Positions 26,727-35,409 of a DNA stretch of 63,995 nt are shown in pieces. The stretch spans positions 1 through 63,995 of the forward strand of contig NZ_DGIR01000025.1 in the NCBI RefSeq assembly GCF_002386445.1. The letters run 5' to 3'. Each line of letters begins with the position of its first letter. The first letter of the stretch is position 1. Below the pieces are notes generated by a model. It saw only the letters and a list, made by a program, of their open reading frames with translations. It had not been told where the DNA came from and searched no databases. This DNA is from Pseudomonas sp. UBA4617 (GTDB taxonomy: Bacteria; Pseudomonadota; Gammaproteobacteria; Pseudomonadales; Pseudomonadaceae). The position numbers and the translations under genes are program-made.

Positions 26727-26807
26727 TTCGCGGGTAAACCCGCTCCCACAGGTTTGCGCAACTATCAAGGGTTGTGCAATACCTGTGGGAGCGGGTTTAC
26801 CCGCGAA
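26727..26807. repeat. REP pair, P. putida type
   Basis: A perfect 27-bp inverted repeat at 26727-26753 and 26781-26807 (core TTCGCGGGTAAACCCGCTCC). It lies between the convergent ends of fadD1 and the oxidoreductase gene. Confidence 0.88.
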
Positions 26808-26811
26808 TGCT

Positions 26812-28119
26812 TCAGCGCAGTTTTTCCAGCATCTGGTAGTACCACATCCCTGCCGCCAACAGCGGATTCCCCAGCAGGTCGCCCATCGGCACCCGCACAT
26901 GCCGGCACTGGGCAAAGGTGTCGAACTTCTCCAGCGTCCCGGTCAACGCCTCGGCCATGATCTCGCCCATGATGTGGCTGGTGGCAATGCCGTGCCCCGA
27001 ATAGCCCTGGCAATACCACACGTTGTCCGACAGCTTGCCCAGCTGCGGTATCCGGTTGACCACGATGCCCATCGCGCAACTCCACTGGAACTCGATCGGC
27101 ACGCCCTTCAACGCCGGGAAGGTGCGTTCGATGCACGGGCGCAGTTCGCCCTCGATGTCGCGTGAGTCACGGCCGGAATAGTTCGCGCCACCGCCAAACA
27201 GCAGGCGCTTGTCGGCGGTCAGGCGGTAGTAGTCGAGGACGAAGCGGCAGTCGTAGACCGCCAGGTCCTGCGGGTTGATCTGCTCGGCCAGTTGCCCCAG
27301 CGGTGCGGTGGTGACGATGCCGCCCATGGCCGGGAAGATCTTGCCCTTGAGCTGGCGCTTCTCCAGCTTGTGATACACGTCGCCGGCCAGCATCACCTGA
27401 CGCGCCTCGACCCGACCGTGGGCAGTGACCACGGCCGGGCGCGGGCCGTGGACGATGTCCAGCACCTCGGAGTTCTCGAAAATCAGCGCCCCCAGGCCAT
27501 GGGCGGCGCGGGCTTCGCCCAGGCACAGGTTGAGCGGGTGCAGGTGCAGGTTGCGCAGGTTCTTCAGCGCGCCCAGGTACAGCGGGCTCTGCAGGTGTTC
27601 GGCCACGCCGTTGCGGTCCAGCAACTGCACCTGCTCGCCCATGCCGCGGCGCTGGGCCTCGGCCTCGAATGCGCAAAGCTCATTCATGTGCGAGGGCTTC
27701 ATCGCGGCATGCAGGTGGCCGCGCTTGAGGTCGCAGTCGATGCCATAACGTGCCACGCGCTGTTCGATCAGCTGGTGCCCGCGCCAGCGCAGGTGCCAGA
27801 TGAAATCGTCGACTTCGGCCCCCAGGCGGTTGCGCATTTGCGTGCGCATGGCTTCGTCGCCCGACAGGCTGCCGGTGACCTGGCCGCCATTGCGCCCGCT
27901 GGCACCCCAGCCAATGCGGTTGGTTTCGACGATGGCCACCTTCAGGCCGCGCTCGGCCAGTTCCACTGCCGTGGCCACGCCGGTGAAGCCACCGCCGATG
28001 ATCGCCACGTCCACCTGCACCACGCCTTTGAGCTGCGGGTATTCGGTGTGGTCGTTGAGGGTGGCGCTGTAGTAGGACGGCGCGCGCTGCGCCGGGCCTT
28101 GGTTCAATGCTGCATTCAT
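26812..28119 (-). CDS. FAD-dependent oxidase, gamma-glutamylputrescine oxidase (PuuB/PauB) type
   Basis: This 435-residue flavoprotein of the DAO family has an N-terminal FAD-binding loop (VDVAIIGGGFTGVATAVELA) and a glycine-rich GASGRNGGQVTGS segment typical of the PuuB/OrdL group. PuuB oxidises gamma-glutamyl-polyamines to the aldehyde. It lies 23 bp after a glutamine-synthetase-like gene in the same direction. That pairing matches PuuA-PuuB/PauA-PauB, in which the synthetase glutamylates the amine first. The exact amine (putrescine, spermidine, other) is not readable. Confidence 0.82.
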   Translation of the reverse strand: MNAALNQGPAQRAPSYYSATLNDHTEYPQLKGVVQVDVAIIGGGFTGVATAVELAERGLKVAIVETNRIGWGASGRNGGQVTGSLSGDEAMRTQMRNRLGAEVDDFIWHLRWRGHQLIEQRVARYGIDCDLKRGHLHAAMKPSHMNELCAFEAEAQRRGMGEQVQLLDRNGVAEHLQSPLYLGALKNLRNLHLHPLNLCLGEARAAHGLGALIFENSEVLDIVHGPRPAVVTAHGRVEARQVMLAGDVYHKLEKRQLKGKIFPAMGGIVTTAPLGQLAEQINPQDLAVYDCRFVLDYYRLTADKRLLFGGGANYSGRDSRDIEGELRPCIERTFPALKGVPIEFQWSCAMGIVVNRIPQLGKLSDNVWYCQGYSGHGIATSHIMGEIMAEALTGTLEKFDTFAQCRHVRVPMGDLLGNPLLAAGMWYYQMLEKLR

Positions 28120-28142
28120 GGGTGTTCCTTGTTATACGGGGC

Positions 28143-29522
28143 TCAGGCCTGGTGCAGGTACCAGCGCCAGTCCTGTTCGCTGACTTCGGCCATGAACTGG
28201 CGGTACTCGGCGCGCTTGACCTTCAGGTACACGCCCAGAAACGGCTCGCCAAAGGCTTCGCGGGCCCAGTTGGAATGCTGCAGGGCGTCGAGCGCGGTCA
28301 GCCAGTCGGTAGGCAGGTGTTCGCTGGCCTGGGCATAGCCGTTGCCTTCTACCGGCGCCCCAGGGTCAAGCTGTTCGCGGATGCCGCGGTGGCTGGCGGC
28401 GAGGATCGCCGCCGCTGCCAGGTATGGGTTGGCGTCGGCGCCGCAGATCCGGTGCTCCACATGCCGGCTGTTGGCCGGGCCGCCCGGGACGCGCAGGCTC
28501 ACGGTGCGGTTGTCCACGCCCCAGGTGGGCGCCAGCGGCGCGTAGCTGTTGGCCTGGAAGCGGCGGAACGAATTGGCATTGGGGCAGAACAGCAGCAGCG
28601 AGTCGCGCAAATGACGCAACATGCCGGCCACGGCCTGGCGCAGCAGCGGGGTGCCGGCCTTGTCGTCGCTGGCGAACAGGTTGTGGCCGGCGTCGTCGGC
28701 CAGGCTCAGGTGCATGTGCATGCCGGTGCCGGCCAGGTGCGCGAACGGCTTGGCCATGAAGCAGGCCTGCATGCCGTGAGCGTGAGCCACACCTTTTACC
28801 AGGCGTTTGTAGCGTACGGCCTGGTCCATCGCCTGCAGCGCGTCGCCGTGCTCGAGGGTGATCTCCACCTGGCCGGGGGCATATTCCGAGATCGCCGTGC
28901 GGGCCGGGATGCCCTGGGCCTTGCAGGCGGCGTAGAGGTCGGCGAGGAACGGCTCGATCTGCTCCAGTTCGCGCAGGCCATAGACCTGGGTGCTGCGTGG
29001 GCGGCCGCCATCGTTGTCCAGCGCCGGTTGCGGGCGGCCCAGGGCGTCACGCTGTTGGTCGAGCAGGTAGAACTCCAGTTCGCAGGCCATCACCGGGTGG
29101 TAGCCGTCGGCCTTCAGCGCATCGATGGTGCGCAGCAGCACATGCCGTGGGTCGGCGATACTGGCGGGCAGGCCTTCGCTGGGGTGCATGCTCACCTGTA
29201 CTGCGGCAGTCGGCACCCGCCGCCAGGGCAGGCGCACCAGGCTGCCCGCCAAGGGGTAGGCGCGGCAGTCGATATCGCCCACGTCCCATACCAGGCCGGA
29301 GTTTTCCACATCGTCGCCGTTCAGGGTCAGGCCAAGTATGGTGCTGGGCAGCGGGCGGCCGCTCTGGTACACGGCCAGCAGCTCGTCGCGGTGCAGCAGC
29401 TTGCCGCGCGGTACGCCGTTGGCGTCGAGGATGAACAGTTCGAACAGCTCGATGTCGGGGTTGTCGGCCAGGAAACGCCTGGCCTGCTCTACGGGTGCAA
29501 AGTGCATGATGGATTCGCTCAT
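28143..29522 (-). CDS. Glutamine-synthetase-like gamma-glutamylpolyamine synthetase (PuuA/PauA type)
   Basis: This 459-residue ligase has the glutamine synthetase fold: an N-terminal beta-grasp part (FELFILDANGVPRGKLLHRD), then catalytic-domain motifs PVMACELEFYLLD, EYAPGQVEITL, FMAKPFAHLAGTGMHMHLSL and the PGGPANSRHVEHRICGADAN region. It is not the housekeeping GlnA, as it is shorter and coupled to an oxidase gene 23 bp downstream. It should attach glutamate to a polyamine. Start at 29522 (MSESIMHF) is the best of several; the ribosome site is weak, and the ATG 15 bp later is possible. Confidence 0.82.
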   Translation of the reverse strand: MSESIMHFAPVEQARRFLADNPDIELFELFILDANGVPRGKLLHRDELLAVYQSGRPLPSTILGLTLNGDDVENSGLVWDVGDIDCRAYPLAGSLVRLPWRRVPTAAVQVSMHPSEGLPASIADPRHVLLRTIDALKADGYHPVMACELEFYLLDQQRDALGRPQPALDNDGGRPRSTQVYGLRELEQIEPFLADLYAACKAQGIPARTAISEYAPGQVEITLEHGDALQAMDQAVRYKRLVKGVAHAHGMQACFMAKPFAHLAGTGMHMHLSLADDAGHNLFASDDKAGTPLLRQAVAGMLRHLRDSLLLFCPNANSFRRFQANSYAPLAPTWGVDNRTVSLRVPGGPANSRHVEHRICGADANPYLAAAAILAASHRGIREQLDPGAPVEGNGYAQASEHLPTDWLTALDALQHSNWAREAFGEPFLGVYLKVKRAEYRQFMAEVSEQDWRWYLHQA

Positions 29523-29595
29523 GGGCGCACCGGGCCTGCGCTTGGGCAAGCGGCCCGGTTGAGTCAAACGGCCGGACGGGGTCCGGGTTCGGTCA

Positions 29596-29757
29596 TCAAA
29601 GCGTGCGCGAGCAATCCGGTGGGCGGGCGTGACGGCAGTGCCACAGGGCCCAGAAGGCGAGGATGATGTGGACCAGCGGATTCTCACCGGCACGGCGCCG
29701 GGCCTTCGGCAGCGAAGGGCGGGGCGAGGGTGGGGCGATGGGCTGGACGGGAGTCAT
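29596..29757 (-). CDS. Possible small single-pass membrane protein
   Basis: A 53-codon frame starts with a proline-rich, basic N terminus (MTPVQPIAPPSPRPSLPKAR) and contains one hydrophobic segment, NPLVHIILAFWALWHC. It stands in the gap upstream of the GS-like gene, on the same strand. The ribosome site is poor and it overlaps nothing. It may be a real small membrane protein or chance coding in GC-rich DNA. The rest of 29523-30039 holds only the REP pair. Confidence 0.3.
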   Translation of the reverse strand: MTPVQPIAPPSPRPSLPKARRRAGENPLVHIILAFWALWHCRHARPPDCSRTL

Positions 29758-29850
29758 GCCTTGGATACTCACATGCGCGGTAAGGTTGATTAAAGCAGTG
29801 AATGGCAACCTTTACATCGCATCCGGCTAAACATTTGTGCCATTGCACCT

Positions 29851-29943
29851 GGCCTCTTCGCGGGTAAACCTGCGCCCACAGGATTGCATCAAGGCTGGGT
29901 GTTGTGCGGTCCCTGTGGGCGCGGGTTCACCCGCGAAGAGGCC
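29851..29943. repeat. REP pair, P. putida type
   Basis: An imperfect inverted repeat of about 32 bp (29851-29882 with 29911-29943, core GGCCTCTTCGCGGGTAAACC). Unlike the other pairs it stands between divergent genes, about 95 bp before the hrpA start. Confidence 0.8.
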
Positions 29944-30039
29944 GGCAGGCAGCAGACAACCGGCAAATCTGCGACAATCGCGCAACCTTCGAATGCCGAT
30001 CATGCAAAAGCAGGCTCACCTGCATCACTAAAAAGCCCC

Positions 30040-33000
30040 ATGACTGACCACGCCATCGACAAACTGCTGCAAAACCTCGACCACGCCATGATTGCCGACC
30101 GCCATCGCCTGCGCCGGCAATTGCACGAACTGCGCAAACGCCCCGATGAGGCGAAGCTGGCGCAGTGGGTGGAAAAGGTTCAGGCCTCCTGCGCCCAGGT
30201 CACCGCGCGCCAGCAGAGCGTGCCCACCGTGCGCTACGACGACAGCCTGCCGATCGCCGCCAAGCGTGACGAAATCAAGAAGGCCCTGGCCGAACACCAG
30301 GTGCTGGTGATTGCCGGCGAAACCGGCTCCGGCAAGACCACCCAGTTGCCGAAGATCTGCCTGGAGCTGGGCCGTGGCAGCCATGGCATGATCGCCCACA
30401 CCCAGCCACGCCGGATCGCCGCGCGCAGTGTGGCCGCCCGGGTCGCCGAGGAACTGGGCACACCGCTGGGCGGGCTGGTCGGCTACCAGGTGCGCTTCGA
30501 GGACCAGAGCGATGCCAACACCCTGGTCAAGCTGATGACCGACGGCATCCTGCTGGCCGAAACCCAGCACGACCGCTTTCTCGAACGCTACGACACGATC
30601 ATCGTCGACGAAGCCCACGAACGCAGCCTGAACATCGACTTCCTGCTCGGCTACCTGAAGACCCTGCTGCACCGCCGCCCTGACCTTAAGCTGATCATCA
30701 CCTCGGCGACCATCGACCTCGAGCGCTTCTCCAGGCACTTCGACGGTGCGCCGATCATCGAGGTGTCCGGGCGCACTTTCCCGGTGGAAACCTGGTACCG
30801 CCCGCTGACCAGCGAGCAGGACGAAGAAGGCAACCAGATCGAGGACGACCTTACCGTCGACCAGGCCATCCTCGCCACCCTGGACGAGCTGGCGCAGCAC
30901 GAGCGCAGCGTCGGCAAGGGGCCGGGCGACGTGCTGGTCTTCCTGCCGGGCGAGCGGGAGATCCGCGATGCTGCCGAGATCCTGCGCAAGGCGCAGTTGC
31001 GCCACACCGAAATCCTGCCGTTGTACGCGCGCCTGTCGCCGGCCGAGCAGCAGCGCATCTTCCAGCCGCACAGCGGGCGCCGCGTGGTGCTGGCCACCAA
31101 CGTCGCGGAAACCTCGCTGACCGTGCCGGGTATCCGTTACGTGATCGACACCGGCACCGCCCGCATCAGCCGCTACAGCTACCGCGCCAAGGTCCAGCGC
31201 CTGCCGATCGAGGCCGTGTCGCAGGCCAGTGCCAACCAGCGCAAAGGCCGCTGTGGCCGGGTCGAGCCGGGCATCTGCGTACGCCTGTACAGCGAAGAGG
31301 ACTTCAACAGCCGTCCGGCTTTCACCGACCCGGAAATCCTGCGCACCAACCTGGCGGCGGTGATCCTGCAGATGCTGCACCTGCGCCTGGGCGCGATCGA
31401 TGCCTTCCCGTTCATCGAACCGCCGGATGGCAAGGCCATCAGCGATGGTTTCAACCTGCTGCAGGAGCTGTCGGCGGTCAACCGCGAGAACCAGCTGACC
31501 CCGATCGGCCGCCAGTTGGCGCGTCTGCCGATCGACCCGCGGCTGGGCCGCATGCTGCTCGAAGGCGCCCGCCTGGGCAGCCTGCAGGAAGTGCTGATCG
31601 TGACCAGTGCGCTGTCGGTGCAGGACCCACGTGAACGCCCACCGGAGCGCCAGCAGGCCGCCGACCAGGCGCACGCGCAATGGAAGGACGTGGATTCCGA
31701 TTTCGCTGCGCTGGTCAACCTCTGGCGTGGCTTCGAAGAGCAGCGCCAGGCGCTGACCGCCAACCCGCTGCGCAACTGGTGCCGCAAGAACTTCCTCAAT
31801 TACCTGCGCCTGCGCGAATGGCGCGATGCCCATCGCCAGCTGGCGCTGATCTGCCGCGACCTGCAGTTGACGGTGAACAAGGAACCGTCCGACTACCCGA
31901 AAATGCACAAGGCCATTCTCAGCGGGCTGCTCAGCCAGATCGGCCAGAAGACCGAAGAGGGCGACTACCAGGGGGCCCGCCAGCGACGCTTCTGGGTGCA
32001 CCCGTCCTCGGGCCTGGGGCGCAAGCGCCCGCAGTGGGTGATGGCTGCCGAACTGGTCGAGACCACCAAGCTGTATGCGCGCATGGTGGCCAAGATCGAG
32101 CCGGACTGGATCGAGCCGCTGGCCGGTCACCTGGTCAAGAAGAACCACTTCGAACCGCACTGGGAGAAGAAGCGCGGGCAGGTGGTGGCCTATGAGCAGA
32201 TCACCCTGTACGGCCTGATCCTGGTCGGCCGCCGCCCGGTGCATTTCGGCCCGATCGACCCGGTCACCTCGCGCGAGCTGTTCATCCGTGAAGGTCTGGT
32301 CGGCGGCCAGATCCAGTCGCGGGCCAAGTGCCTGGCGGCCAACAAGCGCCTGCTCGAGCAGCTCGACGAACTGGAGGCCAAGGCGCGCCGCCGCGACATC
32401 CTCGCCGACGAAGAAACCTTGTACGCCTTCTACGAAGCGCGCCTGCCGGCGGAAATCCACCAGACCGCGACGTTCGACAGCTGGTACCGCATGGGGAGTC
32501 AAAAGGACGCCAACCTGCTGATCATGCGCGAGGAAGACGTGCTGGCCCGCGAAGCCAGCGAAGTTACCGCCGCGCAGTACCCCGACAGCCTGCAGCTGGG
32601 TGACCTGCGCCTGCCGCTGAGCTACCACTTCGAGCCCGGCCATCCTCGTGATGGTGTGACCGTGCGGGTGCCTGCACCACTGCTGCCGAGCCTGCCGGGC
32701 GAGCGCCTGGAATGGCTGGTGCCGGGCCTGCTGGAAGCCAAGTGCGTGGCGTTGGTACGCAACCTGCCCAAGGCCTTGCGCAAGAACTTCGTGCCGGTGC
32801 CGGACTTCGTCAAGGCCTCGTTGGCGCGCATGACCTTCGGCCAGGGAGCGCTGCCGCAGGCCCTCGGCCAGGAGCTGCTGCGCATGACCGGTGTGCGGGT
32901 GCCCGACGAGGCCTGGGACGAGTCGGTCAACCTGGTCGAAGGCCACCTGCGCATGAGCATCGAAGTGGTCGATGGGCAGGGCAAGTTCCTCGGTGAAGGC

Positions 33001-33945
33001 CGCGACCTGGCCGAGCTGACCGCGCGCTTTGCCGCTGCCAGCCAGGCTGCGCTGGCCGTGCCGCGCGACGCCGGCAGCGAACAGCCGGTGCAGGCCAAGG
33101 CCTTCAGCGAAGTGAAACAGACTGCCCAGCAGAACATCGCTGGCCTGTCGATGACCGTGTACCCGGCGTTGGTGGAAGATAACGGCAGCGTGCGCGAAGG
33201 GCGTTTCTCGACCCAGGCCGAAGCCGAGTTTCAGCACCGCCGCGCCTTGCAACGCCTGTTGCTGCAGCAGTTGGCCGAACCGGCCAAGTTCCTGCGTGGC
33301 AAGCTGCCGGGGCTGACCGAACTGGGCCTGCTGTACCGCGAGCTGGGCCGCGTCGAGGCATTGGTCGAGGATATTCTTCTGGCCAGCCTGGACAGCTGCA
33401 TTCTCGACGGCGAACAGCCGCTGCCGCGCGACGGTGCTGCATTGGCCGGGCTGGCGGAACGCAAGCGCGGCAGCTGGGCCGAACATGCCGAGCGCCTGGC
33501 CCGCCAGACCCTGGAAGTGCTGAAGCTGTGGCATGGCTTGCAGAAGCGCTTCAAGGGCAAGATCGACCTGAGCCAGGCGGTGGCGTTGAACGACATCAAG
33601 CAACAGCTGGGCAACCTGGTGTACCCGGGCTTCGTGCGCGAAACCCCCGCGGCCTGGTTCAGGGAACTGCCGCGCTACCTGAAGGCGGTGGAGCTGCGCC
33701 TGGAGAAGCTGGGCGGGCAGGTGCAGAAGGACCGGGTGTGGAGCGCCGAGCTGGGCAACCTGTGGGCGCAGTACAAGGCCCGTGCCGACAAGCATGCCCA
33801 GGAGGGCAAGCGCGACGAGCAACTGACCGTCTACCGCTGGTGGCTGGAAGAATATCGGGTCTCGCTGTTCGCCCAGCATTTGGGCACCAAAGTGCCGATT
33901 TCCGACAAACGCTTGAGTAAGCAATGGAGCCAGGTGGAGGGCTAA
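30040..33945 (+). CDS. hrpA: DEAH-box ATP-dependent RNA helicase
   Basis: HrpA is a large 3'-5' RNA helicase implicated in mRNA processing and translation quality control. The 1301-residue length is normal. Walker A is GETGSGKTTQ (Lys99), Walker B is DEAH at 190-193, followed by a SAT motif near 220. The C-terminal half carries the helicase-associated, OB-fold and DUF3418 domains that distinguish HrpA from HrpB. The start at 30040 is chosen from family alignment in memory (MTDHAIDKLLQNLDHAM); a longer frame begins in the REP region and is discarded. A short hairpin follows the stop. Confidence 0.95.
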   Translation: MTDHAIDKLLQNLDHAMIADRHRLRRQLHELRKRPDEAKLAQWVEKVQASCAQVTARQQSVPTVRYDDSLPIAAKRDEIKKALAEHQVLVIAGETGSGKTTQLPKICLELGRGSHGMIAHTQPRRIAARSVAARVAEELGTPLGGLVGYQVRFEDQSDANTLVKLMTDGILLAETQHDRFLERYDTIIVDEAHERSLNIDFLLGYLKTLLHRRPDLKLIITSATIDLERFSRHFDGAPIIEVSGRTFPVETWYRPLTSEQDEEGNQIEDDLTVDQAILATLDELAQHERSVGKGPGDVLVFLPGEREIRDAAEILRKAQLRHTEILPLYARLSPAEQQRIFQPHSGRRVVLATNVAETSLTVPGIRYVIDTGTARISRYSYRAKVQRLPIEAVSQASANQRKGRCGRVEPGICVRLYSEEDFNSRPAFTDPEILRTNLAAVILQMLHLRLGAIDAFPFIEPPDGKAISDGFNLLQELSAVNRENQLTPIGRQLARLPIDPRLGRMLLEGARLGSLQEVLIVTSALSVQDPRERPPERQQAADQAHAQWKDVDSDFAALVNLWRGFEEQRQALTANPLRNWCRKNFLNYLRLREWRDAHRQLALICRDLQLTVNKEPSDYPKMHKAILSGLLSQIGQKTEEGDYQGARQRRFWVHPSSGLGRKRPQWVMAAELVETTKLYARMVAKIEPDWIEPLAGHLVKKNHFEPHWEKKRGQVVAYEQITLYGLILVGRRPVHFGPIDPVTSRELFIREGLVGGQIQSRAKCLAANKRLLEQLDELEAKARRRDILADEETLYAFYEARLPAEIHQTATFDSWYRMGSQKDANLLIMREEDVLAREASEVTAAQYPDSLQLGDLRLPLSYHFEPGHPRDGVTVRVPAPLLPSLPGERLEWLVPGLLEAKCVALVRNLPKALRKNFVPVPDFVKASLARMTFGQGALPQALGQELLRMTGVRVPDEAWDESVNLVEGHLRMSIEVVDGQGKFLGEGRDLAELTARFAAASQAALAVPRDAGSEQPVQAKAFSEVKQTAQQNIAGLSMTVYPALVEDNGSVREGRFSTQAEAEFQHRRALQRLLLQQLAEPAKFLRGKLPGLTELGLLYRELGRVEALVEDILLASLDSCILDGEQPLPRDGAALAGLAERKRGSWAEHAERLARQTLEVLKLWHGLQKRFKGKIDLSQAVALNDIKQQLGNLVYPGFVRETPAAWFRELPRYLKAVELRLEKLGGQVQKDRVWSAELGNLWAQYKARADKHAQEGKRDEQLTVYRWWLEEYRVSLFAQHLGTKVPISDKRLSKQWSQVEG

Positions 33946-33979
33946 ACTTCCCTGGTTGTGGCACTATTAGGGCAATTTG

Positions 33980-33999
33980 GGGTCGCCTTGCGACCCTTT
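33980..33999 (+). terminator. Short hairpin after hrpA
   Basis: GGGTCGC pairs with GCGACCC over a CTT loop, followed by TTT, 35 bp after the hrpA stop. A second mini-stem of REP type (GCGGGC/GCCCGC) follows directly. Termination is plausible but the T-run is short. Confidence 0.5.
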
Positions 34000-34133
34000 G
34001 CGGGCAAGCCCGCTCCCACCGGCGCTGCGCACGAGGGAGCAGCTTTGTCTTTGAGTTGGCACTAAAGTGCCATTAACTTGCCATATTCCCAGCCAGCGCC
34101 GCGTGGCGCTGGCCTTTTACCAGAGGAACGACC

Positions 34134-35255
34134 GTGCATAACGTCGTGATCAGCGGCACCGGCCTGTACACCCCGGCCCAGAGCATCTCCAACGAAGAAC
34201 TGGTAGCCTCCTTCAACACCTGGGCGCAGCAGTTCAACCAGGACAACGCCGCAGCCATCGAGCGCGGTGAGATCGAAGCGGCACCGTTGTCCGACGCAGC
34301 CTTCATCGAAAAGGCTTCGGGCATCAAGAGCCGCTTCGTCATGGACAAGGCCGGCATCCTCGACCCGCAGCGCATGAAGCCACGCCTGCCGGAGCGCTCC
34401 AACGACGAGCCGTCGGTACTCTGCGAAATGGCCGTGGCCGCGGCGCGCCAGGCCCTGCAGCGCGCCGGCCGCAGTGCCGCCGATGTCGACGGGGTGATCG
34501 TCGCCTGTTCCAACCTGCAGCGTCCGTACCCGGCCATCGCCATCGAAGTGCAACAGACATTGGGCATCCAGGGTTTTGCCTTCGACATGAACGTGGCCTG
34601 CTCGTCGGCCACCTTCGGCATCCAGACCGCTGCCAACAGCGTGGCCTTGGGCCAGGCCCGTGCGGTGCTGATGGTCAACCCGGAGGTGTGCACCGGGCAC
34701 CTGAACTTCCGTGACCGCGACAGCCACTTCATTTTTGGCGATGCCGCCACCGCGGTGCTGCTCGAGCGTGCCGACAAGGCGACCTCGGCGCACCAGTTCG
34801 AGATTGTCAGCAGCAAGCTGTGGACCGAATTCTCCAACAACATCCGCAACAACTTCGGCTTCCTCAACCGCGCGGCGGAAGAGGGCGAAGGTGCAGCGGA
34901 CAAGCTGTTCATCCAGGAAGGGCGCAAGGTGTTCCGCGAAGTGTGCCCGAAGGTGGCCGAACTGATCGGTGAGCACCTGCAGGAGAACGGGCTGCAGCCG
35001 AGCGATGTGAAACGCTTCTGGCTGCACCAGGCCAACCTCAGCATGAACCAGCTGATTGTCAAGAAACTGCTGGGGCGTGAAGTGGCAGAGGAAGATGCGC
35101 CGGTGATTCTCGACCGTTATGCCAACACCAGCTCGGCGGGCTCGGTAATTGCCTTCCACCTGTACCAGGACGACCTGGCCAAGGGGGCGCTGGGGGTGTT
35201 GAGCTCGTTTGGTGCGGGGTATTCGATCGGTAGCGTGATCCTGCGCAAGCGCTGA
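34134..35255 (+). CDS. 3-oxoacyl-ACP synthase III family enzyme
   Basis: This 373-residue thiolase-fold enzyme has the FabH catalytic triad: Cys156 in NVACSSATFGI, His298 in LHQANLSMN and Asn331 in YANTSSAGS. A homologue in a similar gene neighbourhood of P. aeruginosa (PA3286, from memory) condenses octanoyl-CoA with malonyl-ACP, diverting a beta-oxidation intermediate into fatty-acid synthesis. The proximity to fadD1/fadD2 and phaJ1 fits that role. It starts at GTG with AGAGGAA about 6 nt upstream. Classical FabH is shorter (about 320) and sits with fabD/fabG, so this is a specialised member. Confidence 0.88.
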   Translation: MHNVVISGTGLYTPAQSISNEELVASFNTWAQQFNQDNAAAIERGEIEAAPLSDAAFIEKASGIKSRFVMDKAGILDPQRMKPRLPERSNDEPSVLCEMAVAAARQALQRAGRSAADVDGVIVACSNLQRPYPAIAIEVQQTLGIQGFAFDMNVACSSATFGIQTAANSVALGQARAVLMVNPEVCTGHLNFRDRDSHFIFGDAATAVLLERADKATSAHQFEIVSSKLWTEFSNNIRNNFGFLNRAAEEGEGAADKLFIQEGRKVFREVCPKVAELIGEHLQENGLQPSDVKRFWLHQANLSMNQLIVKKLLGREVAEEDAPVILDRYANTSSAGSVIAFHLYQDDLAKGALGVLSSFGAGYSIGSVILRKR

Positions 35256-35325
35256 TTGATCGTACCGCTGGTACCGGCCCTGTCGCTGGCTTGCCGGCGA
35301 TGGGGCCGGGTGCATTGCTGCCAGG

Positions 35326-35370
35326 TGAAAAAAAGCGGGAAACGCCGGATGGGGTCGGCATTTCCCGCTT
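35326..35370 (-). terminator. Rho-independent terminator of the porin gene
   Basis: On the minus strand AAGCGGGAAATGCCG pairs with its complement, with one wobble position, and is followed by seven T. It lies 40 bp after the porin stop codon. Confidence 0.85.
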
Positions 35371-35409
35371 CAGAAGAAACCGCTTCAGGTGAAGCGCAAC
35401 CGGTATCGC

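Noticed and set aside
30028..33924. A very long open frame antisense to hrpA (over 1200 codons)
   Set aside because: It mirrors the codon structure of hrpA in GC-rich DNA, has no ribosome site or recognisable domain, and is fully overlapped by a well-supported gene. Similar long antisense frames opposite the NRPS, fadD1 and recQ were rejected for the same reason.
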